64,000 nt of DNA, from positions 83,667-147,666 of the forward strand of contig JAZPZY010000042.1 of the NCBI GenBank assembly GCA_045544955.1, written 5' to 3'. Below, one piece after another: positions 49,625-57,411 of the stretch. Position 1 is the first letter of the stretch, and each line of letters opens with the position of its first letter. The position numbers and the translations under genes are program-made. The notes under the pieces are model-generated. The model did not search any database, was not told the origin of the DNA, and worked only from the letters and a program-made list of their open reading frames with translations. The stretch is from SIG701 sp045544955. Its GTDB lineage: Bacteria; Bacillota; Clostridia; Oscillospirales; CAG-272.

Positions 49625-52303
49625 TCAAAAGGAAGCTTTGCCGCGGAAGATGGCGTACAGACAGGATACGTCGTAGTAATCGAACGTGCCGTCGCCGTTG
49701 ATATCGGTGACAGTTCCTGCCGCCGGCACGTCCTTGCCCCGATGGAATGCGTAAAGTTTCGACACGTCGTAGTAATCGAACGTACCGTCGCCGTTTACAT
49801 CGCCGGGAACATGCTCCACGATCTCCACCGTGGCGTTGTTCAGATGAATGTTAGCAGGACCACCGTTTTCCGCAGAAATCTTTACTTCGGCAAGAGCGAT
49901 CTCCATTTTACCCGGCACGGCATCCTGTGCGATCTCCGCCTCTACGGTGACGATCACTTCTTTTGCGGCGTCTGCCTTTTCAAGGCCGCCCTCAACGGAT
50001 ACACGGAAGCCGCCGATCAGAGCATCCACGTTGGCGGCACTGGTTTCAGAAGCAGTAACGCTCTTTACGGTTATACCGTTTGCCGAGATGATGTCAAAGG
50101 AGAAGCCGTCGTACGTACCTGCGAGAGATACGGTATACGTAATAGATGTGCCCGGTGCGGCAAAGGCGGGTGCGTCAATGAAGACGAATGCGTCGCCCAC
50201 CGTGGGAATATCGCCGAGGGAGGTAAAGGCAAGACCGGCCGTTTGGGCATAAGCCTGTGCCGTAGAACCGCTGTAGCCGTAAATCATCAAGTTGGGATCG
50301 GTGCAGTTCTGGAACACATCCTCACCAAACACAAGTGCCGGATTGTAAACGGTCACTTTTTCCAGAAGAACGTTGTCCACAAATACAAGCTCGCCCAGCT
50401 CCGTAACGGAAGCGGGGATCACAACGCCAGTCAGGCTGCATCCGCGGAATGCGGAGCCGAAAACGGAAACAACCGTACCGGGAATCTTGAAATCGGCGTC
50501 GCCCGTGTAGGCAACCGGGCATTTGATAAGAACCGTCTTATCCTTGTTATACAGCACGCCGTTTACATCGCTGGAGTAACACTGATTATCTGCGTGCACG
50601 TAGATACCGGAAAGCTTGGAAGCCGCGGGATTCATCATCGTGAACGCCGAGCCGCCAATGGAAGTCACGCTTGCGGGGATGTTGATCGTTTCCAGGGAAG
50701 CACAGTTGGCAAAGGCAAACGCACCGATAGCGGTCACCGTCTCGGGAATGGATACGGAGACTGCCTTACTGCAGTTCTGGAATGCGGCGCGGGAAATCTC
50801 CGTCACGCCGGACGTAATGTTGATCTTTTTGATATGGTCGGCATATGCCAGCCAGGGGGCGGCCGTCATAGCACCGCCGGAAACGGTCAGCGTGCCGTCC
50901 TCCGCCAGCGTCCAGTGAATCGCACCGCTGGTGCCGGAAATCGGGAACTGAACCGAAGCTATCTCATACGCTACGGGGGAGGTAATGCCTTCCGCAGCGT
51001 CCTCGGTAGGCAGCCAGGAGAAGAAGTTGGTCTTTTCCAGCGGCGTCGTGCCGGCAGCTGCTGCCGTCATATCTGCCAGCTGCACCTTGATGCCGAAGGG
51101 ACCCGTTGCAGGCATAGCGAAGATACCCGTACGGGGAATAGCAAGCTCAATAACGTAGCCGTCCGCGGTCAACGCAGTCTTGTACAGGATGGAAGAGTAA
51201 TCAAACAACTTCTCGTGAGAAGAAAGGCCAAAGCAGCGTTTGCCGAACGCGTCCACGGAAACCTTTACGGTATTTCCGCTTGTCATGCAGAGGCGGTACT
51301 CAACACCGTCCATCTTATAGGGGTTCGTCCCCGCCATATAAGCGTTGGAGGGAGAAACCACGTCGTCATCCTTCACCACGGAGCAAAGGTACAGATAACT
51401 CTCATCGTACAAAGCATAGGTGGTGGCGGTCATGGACATATCCCAGCCTTCGTTGTGGCCGGCGATCACTGCCATGGGATAATCACCGCTTTGGATGGTA
51501 AGAGAGTTCATATAAACCGCATCCAGTCTGCCGTCGATGGCGGGCGTGCCGGACTGCACCTTGCCGGACGCAGTCTGTCCCTTGGGAATCACGGAAACAT
51601 TCGTGCTGACGGGATACGCCACGGGGGCTGTGATGCCTTCCGTACCGTCCACGGTAGGCAGCCAGGAGAAGAAGTTGGTCTTTTCTATCGGCGTCGTACC
51701 TGCAGCAGCTGCCGTCATATCCGCCAGCTGCACCTTGATGCCGAAGGTACCGTTTGCCGGCATAGCGAAGATACCCGTACGGGGAATGGCAACCTCGATT
51801 ACAAATCCGTCACCTGTCTGCGTAGTCTTATACAGGATGGAGGAATAGTCAAACAGCGTTTCGTGGGAGGCAAGGCCAAAGCACCGTTTGCCGAATGCGT
51901 CCACGGAAACCTTTACGATGTTTCCGGATGTCACGCAGAGGCGGTACTCAACACCGTCCATCTTATAGGGGTTCGTCCCCGCCATATAAGCATCGGAGGG
52001 AGAAACTACGTCGTTATCCTTCACCACGGAGCAAAGATACAGATAACTCTCATCGTACAAAGCGTAGGTGGTGGCGGTCATGGACATATCCCAGCCCTCG
52101 TTGTGGCCGGCGATCACCTGCATGGCGTAGTCACCGCTTTTGATGGTAAGGGAATTTCTGTAAATAGGATCCAGTTTTCCGTCAATGGTGGGAGTCCCTG
52201 CGAGAACCTCACCCTTTGCGGTCTGTGCCGCATTCACGCTTACGGCAAATACCGTGCAGCAAAGCAAAGCGATAGCGAGCAGTGTCCAGAATCTCTTTTT
52301 CAT
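49625..52303 (-). CDS. Secreted protein: tandem CBM9-like domains, LRR, cohesin-like domain and dockerin
   Basis: 892 residues. Signal peptide MKKRFWTLLAIALLCCTVFA, cut near NAAQ. Two CBM9-like domains follow (about 28-240 and 244-455), a 216-residue tandem duplication (GTPTIDGKLDPIYRNSLTIK and GTPAIDGRLDAVYMNSLTIQ). BspA-type repeats come next (about 490-720), then a cohesin-like domain (about 725-850; AAPGTSITYTVSLAGTYDGF). The C-terminal dockerin has two good calcium loops, GDVNGDGTFDYYDVSKLY and DINGDGTFDYYDVSCLYA. The start at 52303 has AGAGGAG 7 nt upstream; the longer frame to 52447 would run through a terminator hairpin. The gene is preceded by a 230-nt structured leader. Confidence 0.88.
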   Translation of the reverse strand: MKKRFWTLLAIALLCCTVFAVSVNAAQTAKGEVLAGTPTIDGKLDPIYRNSLTIKSGDYAMQVIAGHNEGWDMSMTATTYALYDESYLYLCSVVKDNDVVSPSDAYMAGTNPYKMDGVEYRLCVTSGNIVKVSVDAFGKRCFGLASHETLFDYSSILYKTTQTGDGFVIEVAIPRTGIFAMPANGTFGIKVQLADMTAAAAGTTPIEKTNFFSWLPTVDGTEGITAPVAYPVSTNVSVIPKGQTASGKVQSGTPAIDGRLDAVYMNSLTIQSGDYPMAVIAGHNEGWDMSMTATTYALYDESYLYLCSVVKDDDVVSPSNAYMAGTNPYKMDGVEYRLCMTSGNTVKVSVDAFGKRCFGLSSHEKLFDYSSILYKTALTADGYVIELAIPRTGIFAMPATGPFGIKVQLADMTAAAAGTTPLEKTNFFSWLPTEDAAEGITSPVAYEIASVQFPISGTSGAIHWTLAEDGTLTVSGGAMTAAPWLAYADHIKKINITSGVTEISRAAFQNCSKAVSVSIPETVTAIGAFAFANCASLETINIPASVTSIGGSAFTMMNPAASKLSGIYVHADNQCYSSDVNGVLYNKDKTVLIKCPVAYTGDADFKIPGTVVSVFGSAFRGCSLTGVVIPASVTELGELVFVDNVLLEKVTVYNPALVFGEDVFQNCTDPNLMIYGYSGSTAQAYAQTAGLAFTSLGDIPTVGDAFVFIDAPAFAAPGTSITYTVSLAGTYDGFSFDIISANGITVKSVTASETSAANVDALIGGFRVSVEGGLEKADAAKEVIVTVEAEIAQDAVPGKMEIALAEVKISAENGGPANIHLNNATVEIVEHVPGDVNGDGTFDYYDVSKLYAFHRGKDVPAAGTVTDINGDGTFDYYDVSCLYAIFRGKASF
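50945..52222 (-). repeat. In-frame tandem duplication of the CBM9-like domain
   Basis: Copy 1 is 52222-51575 and copy 2 is about 51574-50945, offset by exactly 648 nt (216 codons). Long blocks are nearly identical at protein and DNA level (for example HNEGWDMSMTATTYALYDES in both), so the duplication is recent or kept uniform by gene conversion. Confidence 0.85.
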
Positions 52304-52534
52304 AGTTTGTCTCCTCTTAAAATCAAAAAAATGCGTCAGCCGAAGCCGACGCACAAAAACGCAGACTCCGCTGCTGCCAAACAAACTAAAGACAAGGTGA
52401 CATTCGATTTCCGTATCCCAACTTGTCGGACCCTGCGTTTTTAGCAAATTTTGGATAAAGATACAAAAATAGCAAAAAAGAGTATACGTCCCGAGGGAAT
52501 ATACCTGTCATTCTCGTATTTAGTTTGTTTGGCA
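52304..52534 (-). ncRNA. Candidate cis-regulatory leader RNA of the CBM9/dockerin gene
   Basis: About 230 nt of leader lie between the promoter and the ATG at 52303. Read on the minus strand it contains: arm A (52534-52519) perfectly complementary over 16 nt to A' (52390-52375); a hairpin at 52504-52482 followed by T6; arm B (52442-52428) complementary to B' (52369-52355) in 14 of 15 positions; and a TTCG-loop terminator (52353-52325) just before the RBS. The order A-B-A'-B' is interleaved, so A/A' and B/B' form either a pseudoknot or two alternative folds. I do not match it to a known riboswitch class. Confidence 0.6.
52325..52353 (-). terminator. Intrinsic terminator inside the leader, upstream of the start codon
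   Basis: TGCGTCGGC-TTCG-GCTGACGCA followed by T7 on the minus strand. It ends 22 nt before the ATG, so transcription into the gene requires readthrough. Confidence 0.85.
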
Positions 52535-52539
52535 CTCTA

Positions 52540-52568
52540 ATTATACACCAAATTCCAATGAATGTCAA
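52540..52568 (-). promoter_or_regulatory. Promoter of the surface-protein run
   Basis: Minus strand TTGACA (52568-52563), 17-nt spacer, TATAAT (52545-52540); both boxes are consensus. The expected transcript begins almost exactly at arm A of the leader. Confidence 0.8.
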
Positions 52569-52641
52569 CGATTTCGGCAATATTTACTATAGAAAGCACC
52601 CGTTTTTTCGTCCATTCCGCCGGCAGACTCCGGGGTGATAT

Positions 52642-52671
52642 TTGACAAGCGCCCGGCATATGGTGTATAAT
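52642..52671 (+). promoter_or_regulatory. Promoter of gpsA
   Basis: TTGACA, 18-nt spacer, TATAAT, 65 nt before the start codon and divergent from the leader promoter. Confidence 0.75.
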
Positions 52672-52736
52672 AACGGCAGTCAATTCTCCGACGGGCGGCA
52701 TCTTTTGCCAAACGGCCGGAATCACGAGGTACCTCA

Positions 52737-53735
52737 ATGGAAAAAATCGCAATACTGGGTGCAGGCACGTGGGGTGCGGCACTGGCAAAAACACTGCATC
52801 AAAGCGGCAATTCGGTAACGCTTTGGTCCGCACTTCCCGCTGAGGTGGAAAGCCTCGCCCGCACAGGACGCCATCCCAATCTGCCGGGCATGGTATTTCC
52901 GGCGGAGATAACGCTGACGGCAGATCTGCCAAAAGCGATCACCGGCGCGGATATTCTGGTATTCGCCGTGGCCTCCCCTTACGTCCGTGTTACCGCAAAA
53001 AAAGCCGCACCGTTTATTACGGAGGGACAGATGATCGTGGACGTAGCGAAAGGGCTGGAATCCGGCACCCACATGACGCTCACTGAGGTGATCGCGGATG
53101 AGATCCGCACGCCCGGCGTATCGTTTACCGCACTGTCCGGTCCCACCCATGCGGAGGAGGTAGCGTGCGATATGCCCACCACCATCGTTGCCGCCTCTGC
53201 AGATCTTTCGGCGGCAGAACGGATCCAGGCAGCCTTTTCCGGCGAGGTTTTGCGCGTATACACCAACACGGACATCAAAGGGGTGGAGATCTGCGGTGCA
53301 CTGAAAAACATCATCGCCCTGGCGGCCGGTCTCTCCGACGGGCTGGGCTTCGGCGACAACGCCAAGGCGGCACTGATCACCCGGGGCATGGCGGAGATCA
53401 CCCGTCTCGGCACAAAGCTAGGCGGACGTCAGCGAACGTTTGAAAGCCTTGCCGGCATCGGAGATCTGATCGCCACCTGCACCAGCCGGCACAGCCGGAA
53501 CAACCGGGCGGGCTATCTGATCGGGCAAGGAAAAAGTGCCGAAGAAGCGGTAAAAGAGGTGGGCATGGTAGTGGAAGGCATTCACGCTCTCCCGGCCGCC
53601 ATTGAGCTTTCCCAAAAGCACGGCGTGGAAATGCCCATATGCACGATGATGTGGGAAATTCTGAACGGCACGCTGGCGGCCTGCGACGCCCTCCGCCATC
53701 TCATGACGCGGGAGCTGAAAAACGAAAACGAATAA
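52737..53735 (+). CDS. gpsA: NAD(P)H-dependent glycerol-3-phosphate dehydrogenase
   Basis: 332 residues. The Rossmann motif GAGTWGAALAKTLHQSGN opens the protein; VDVAKGLESGTHMTLTEV, LSGPTHAEEVA and GALKNIIALAAGLSDGLGFG carry the family's substrate and catalytic residues including the Lys of GALKN. It reduces dihydroxyacetone phosphate to sn-glycerol-3-phosphate for phospholipids. Single gene with its own promoter and terminator. Confidence 0.95.
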   Translation: MEKIAILGAGTWGAALAKTLHQSGNSVTLWSALPAEVESLARTGRHPNLPGMVFPAEITLTADLPKAITGADILVFAVASPYVRVTAKKAAPFITEGQMIVDVAKGLESGTHMTLTEVIADEIRTPGVSFTALSGPTHAEEVACDMPTTIVAASADLSAAERIQAAFSGEVLRVYTNTDIKGVEICGALKNIIALAAGLSDGLGFGDNAKAALITRGMAEITRLGTKLGGRQRTFESLAGIGDLIATCTSRHSRNNRAGYLIGQGKSAEEAVKEVGMVVEGIHALPAAIELSQKHGVEMPICTMMWEILNGTLAACDALRHLMTRELKNENE

Positions 53736-53775
53736 AAAGAATCCCGGCAGAAGGTTCTCTCTGTCGGGATTCTTT
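53736..53775. terminator. Terminator shared by gpsA and the convergent deacetylase gene
   Basis: AAAGAATCCCG pairs with CGGGATTCTTT; the stem extends inward with CAGA/TCTG. A and T tracts on the two sides. Confidence 0.85.
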
Positions 53776-54887
53776 CAGTTTCCTCCGTGCAGCCAGCCGC
53801 ATTCAAGATCGTCCGGCGTGGAAAAGGTGTATCCCTTCTCCAGCATATATTCGATCATCCAGGGCAGAAGATCCGCCGTCTGGGCATAGGTATCGTGCAT
53901 CAAAACGATGTGCGGACTGGTTTTCAGCGTAAAGCTGTATCGGAGCGTGGTGATGACAGCATCCTGCATGAACGCCTCCTCGCTCATATCCTGAGGCTTG
54001 GTATGCAAAACGCAGTCGTTGTTCAAAGCGTTCCAGTCAAAGGCACGGTACCCTGCCCCGGCAACCGCCGCCGGTATATCGCTGCCCTTGCACATGGCCG
54101 ATCCGCCGGGAAAACGGAAGAGCCGCTCCTCTGGCACGAAGCCCAGAGCATCCTTTACGGTATTCTCCCATTTTTCGATCTCGGAAAGCATACTTTCCGC
54201 CTCTTTGTAGATATCGTTATACACGTGGGAATAGGAATGACAACCGATTTTATGTCCCCTAAGGTATATTTCCCGCACCACGTCCGGATACTTTTCCACG
54301 GAGGTGCCCACCAGAAAGAAGGTGGCACGGATGCCGTACTCGTCCAGCGTATCAAGGATTTTCGGCGTATTTTTAAGAGAGGGCCCGTCGTCAAAAGTCA
54401 GATACACCGTTTTATCTTCGGCGTCCACCTTCACGTTTTCTGGGTTTACCCCGTCGCTGACGTGCAGTGTCAAAAGAGACGAAGGCTTAAGAAGCAGCTC
54501 CGTCCCCCGCCGCACACCGTCAAAGGAAACGTCCGTCACCGTCCCGGCCGGCGTCGGGTGATAGGCGTGTACGCACTCCACCCGGATATCCGAAAGAAGC
54601 GACAGATCCAGCATTTCCGCGGGGTGCCCTACGGGCATCGGAATGGAAACGTATGAGGAATAATCCTCCGGCGGCAGATCGTATTCCAGGGCGGACTCCG
54701 TTTCCAGGGGCACGTCGATTTCCTCCGCCGATTTGTCCGAGGGAGGCAACGGATCAGCCGGCGTCTCCGGCTGTGCCGTCTCCACCGCTCCCCAGGGTAT
54801 ATCCCCGTACGGAACCATGGCAGGTGCGGTGCATCCGAAAAGGAAACAACTGACAAAAAGCAAAAGCCCTAACGCCCGGAACCGCAC
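53775..54887 (-). CDS. Lipoprotein polysaccharide deacetylase
   Basis: 370 residues. A lipoprotein signal peptide ends in LFGC with Cys19 as the lipid-bearing residue. After a Pro/Glu-rich linker, the NodB homology domain spans about 160-360: YLTFDDGPSLKNTP with the catalytic Asp pair, HKIGCHSYSHVYND with the zinc histidines, FRFPGGSA and a final HIVLMHDTYAQT. It would sit outside on the membrane and deacetylate N-acetylated polysaccharide such as peptidoglycan or a secondary wall polymer. Start is a GTG at 54887 after a G-rich Shine-Dalgarno. Confidence 0.9.
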   Translation of the reverse strand: MRFRALGLLLFVSCFLFGCTAPAMVPYGDIPWGAVETAQPETPADPLPPSDKSAEEIDVPLETESALEYDLPPEDYSSYVSIPMPVGHPAEMLDLSLLSDIRVECVHAYHPTPAGTVTDVSFDGVRRGTELLLKPSSLLTLHVSDGVNPENVKVDAEDKTVYLTFDDGPSLKNTPKILDTLDEYGIRATFFLVGTSVEKYPDVVREIYLRGHKIGCHSYSHVYNDIYKEAESMLSEIEKWENTVKDALGFVPEERLFRFPGGSAMCKGSDIPAAVAGAGYRAFDWNALNNDCVLHTKPQDMSEEAFMQDAVITTLRYSFTLKTSPHIVLMHDTYAQTADLLPWMIEYMLEKGYTFSTPDDLECGWLHGGN

Positions 54888-55033
54888 GCAAATCCCCCTC
54901 TCTACACAGTATAATATTGTTTTGACTTACAAAAATCGAAAAAGTTCCCGGATTTCTTTATTTTTTCATGCCGTTTTTTCGCAGTATCATTTTCCCGCGC
55001 AGGCCCGTTTTCCCAAAAATCGGAATATTCCTG

Positions 55034-55062
55034 TTGTCAAACGGGTTGTCCTGTGCTATAAT
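55034..55062 (+). promoter_or_regulatory. Promoter of the PHP-trkA-trkH operon
   Basis: TTGTCA, 17-nt spacer, TATAAT, 45 nt before the start at 55107. Confidence 0.6.
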
Positions 55063-55106
55063 AAGCCTGTACAGAAAACATATCTCACGAAAAAAGGGGA
55101 AACTTC

Positions 55107-56021
55107 ATGCCAACAGAAAAAATCTTTGCCTGCTGTCACTGCCATTCCACCTTTTCCGACGGAGAGCTGTCCCCGGAAATGCTGGTTCAGCTGGCGTACA
55201 ATATGGGCCACGGCGGTATTATCCTCACCGACCACGACACCGCCAACGGTTATCCTTTTCTGAAAAAAGCCGCCGATAAATACAGTCTCAAAACAATGAC
55301 CGGATGCGAATTCACCACGTATCACAAGGGCAAGGGTCTGCACATGTGTGCCTTTGATTTTGATCCGGACGAGCCGGAAATGAAAGCACTTCTGAACCGT
55401 GCGGCATCCATTCAGACGGCGCGAACGGAATGTATGTTTCATTGGGGACTGGAGCGGGGCACGCTCCGTCCCGGATGCACTTGGCAGGACGTGCTGGACG
55501 ATCATCCGTACCACAACTATTTCTGCAACAACGAGGTGTTCGCTTCCATGATGAAGCGGGGCATCTACAAATACGAAGAATACGACGATGCTTTCCGTCT
55601 GCCGAACTTCTCCTACAAGCTGGGTCTGGAAGCCAAGATCGCGGAAGTAACCGGCAAAAGTTATACGGATATCACGGCGGAAATGATCGTAAAAATCGTC
55701 CGCAAGGCAGGCGGCGTATGCGTCGTTGCACATCCGGATGCTTCCCTTGCCCAGTACGTAGACGATTTTCTCTCCATGGGCATCATGGGATTTGAAACGC
55801 GGCACGCACGTTTGTACTCACCCAAATATGCGGTAGACGGAGATCCTTATTTTTACGCCCGCATCTGCGAGGAAAAGAAACTTTACAAAATGGGCGGTTC
55901 GGATCACGAGGGCGTGCTGGGCGGGCTTCTCTCCTTTGGCGCCGAATACGATTGTGCCCACGAACTGTCCGGCGTTTCGGAAGAAGATTTTATGACGATC
56001 TTCGAAAGAAGACTGGGCTGA
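55107..56021 (+). CDS. PHP-domain metal-dependent phosphoesterase
   Basis: 304 residues. Metal-binding motifs are CHCHSTFSDGELS (HxH-type), LTDHDTANGY, GCEFTTYHKGKGLHMCAF and, at the end, MGGSDHEGVLGG. Stand-alone PHP proteins hydrolyse phosphoesters such as 3',5'-nucleotide bisphosphates or histidinol phosphate; which one applies here is open. It lies 22 nt before trkA, suggesting co-transcription, though a functional link to potassium uptake is not evident. Confidence 0.88.
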   Translation: MPTEKIFACCHCHSTFSDGELSPEMLVQLAYNMGHGGIILTDHDTANGYPFLKKAADKYSLKTMTGCEFTTYHKGKGLHMCAFDFDPDEPEMKALLNRAASIQTARTECMFHWGLERGTLRPGCTWQDVLDDHPYHNYFCNNEVFASMMKRGIYKYEEYDDAFRLPNFSYKLGLEAKIAEVTGKSYTDITAEMIVKIVRKAGGVCVVAHPDASLAQYVDDFLSMGIMGFETRHARLYSPKYAVDGDPYFYARICEEKKLYKMGGSDHEGVLGGLLSFGAEYDCAHELSGVSEEDFMTIFERRLG

Positions 56022-56043
56022 AAATACAACAAGGAACAAAAAT

Positions 56044-57399
56044 ATGAAAATTGCAATTATCGGACTGGGCACCATCGGCAGAACCATACTGAAAACGCTG
56101 TCCGGGGAAGACCACACCATTACCATCATTGACGAGGCCAAGGATAAGATCGAGTCACTGATCGAAAAATACGACGTGATGGGCGTGGTGGGAAACGGTG
56201 CCAGCATGGACATCCAACGGGAAGCCGGCGTAGCCGGGGCAGACGTGGTCATCGTACTGACCAACAGTGACGAGCTGAATATTTTCGCCTGTCTCGTAGC
56301 CAAAAGCATCGGTGTAAAAAACACCGTCGCCCGGGTGCGGAATCCGGAATACAGAAAGCAGATCCTGGATATGCGGGAGGCTTTGGGCATCTCCATGATC
56401 GTAAATCCCGAAATGGATACGGCAAACGAAATATACAGTCTGATCAGCCTGCCGGCTATCGCACAGGCAGAGCGTTTTGCCAAAGGCCGGGTTCTGCTTG
56501 TGGAGATCGTTGCGGAAAAGGGATGTGCCCTGATCGGGGAGACGCTGATCTCCCTGGGCAAAAAGCTCTCCTCCAAGGTGCTGATCTGTGCCGTACAGAG
56601 AGGAGAGAGCGTCATTATCCCCTCCGGTCATTTTCTCATTGAGGAGGGCGACCGGATCCACTTCACGTCGGCTGCTGACGATCTCCGTGATTTTCTCTCG
56701 GAGATCCACTTAATTAAATCGCCGCTGAAAAACATCATGATCGTAGGCGGCAGCAAGGTCGCCTATTATCTGGCAGACGAGCTTTCGAGGAAGAAATACA
56801 AGGTAAAGCTTCTGGAAAGCAATCGGGAGGCGGCTGACAATCTGGCGGAAATGCTGCCCCGCGTTACGGTGATCCACGGAAACGGCACCCAGCACGATCT
56901 TTTGATCGAAGAGGGGATCGAGGCCATGGACGCTTTCGTTGCCCTGACAGATATCGACGAGGAAAACATGATCGTTTCCATGTTCGCGGGCAAAATGAAC
57001 GTAAAACGAACCATCACCCAGATCAAAAGCGACGAGCTTTACGGAATGCTGGACGAGTTGGGCATCAGAAATAACGTGTCCCCCAAGGACGTTGTGGCAA
57101 ACCGAATCATCAGCTACATCCGCGCGCTGGAAAACACCCGGGGCAGTAACGTTCTTACCCTGTACCGACTGGTCAACGGCCAGGTGGAGGCGTTGGAATT
57201 CCACGCCAAAAAGCCGGAAAGAATCTACGACAAACCGCTGAAAGAGCTGAAAATCAAGGAAAACTGCCTGGTAGCCTGCATTATCCGCCACGGCACGGTC
57301 ATTATCCCGAACGGTAATACGGCCATAAAACGGGACGACAACGTGATCGTAGTGACCACCCACAAAAACTTTGATGATCTGACGGATATTTTTGAATAA
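56044..57399 (+). CDS. trkA: Trk potassium uptake regulatory subunit TrkA
   Basis: 451 residues with two RCK units. Each starts with a Rossmann NAD-binding motif: IAIIGLGTIGRTILKTL at the N-terminus and IMIVGGSKVAYYLADELS near 234. The RCK_C domains follow (about 140-220 and 365-450). It gates the TrkH channel in the cytoplasm in response to NADH or adenine nucleotides. It is 12 nt upstream of trkH. Confidence 0.93.
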   Translation: MKIAIIGLGTIGRTILKTLSGEDHTITIIDEAKDKIESLIEKYDVMGVVGNGASMDIQREAGVAGADVVIVLTNSDELNIFACLVAKSIGVKNTVARVRNPEYRKQILDMREALGISMIVNPEMDTANEIYSLISLPAIAQAERFAKGRVLLVEIVAEKGCALIGETLISLGKKLSSKVLICAVQRGESVIIPSGHFLIEEGDRIHFTSAADDLRDFLSEIHLIKSPLKNIMIVGGSKVAYYLADELSRKKYKVKLLESNREAADNLAEMLPRVTVIHGNGTQHDLLIEEGIEAMDAFVALTDIDEENMIVSMFAGKMNVKRTITQIKSDELYGMLDELGIRNNVSPKDVVANRIISYIRALENTRGSNVLTLYRLVNGQVEALEFHAKKPERIYDKPLKELKIKENCLVACIIRHGTVIIPNGNTAIKRDDNVIVVTTHKNFDDLTDIFE

Positions 57400-57411
57400 G
57401 GCGGCGGTGGT

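Noticed and set aside
49742..52444. A 900-codon plus-strand frame opposite the CBM9/dockerin gene
   Set aside because: It is the complement of a repetitive, composition-biased gene and runs through the leader terminator and promoter region. No domain is recognisable.
38992..55032. Recurring AATCGGAATATTCC upstream of the large sigma gene and the PHP operon
   Set aside because: Only two copies, positioned differently relative to the promoters; probably chance around a GGAATATTCC palindrome.
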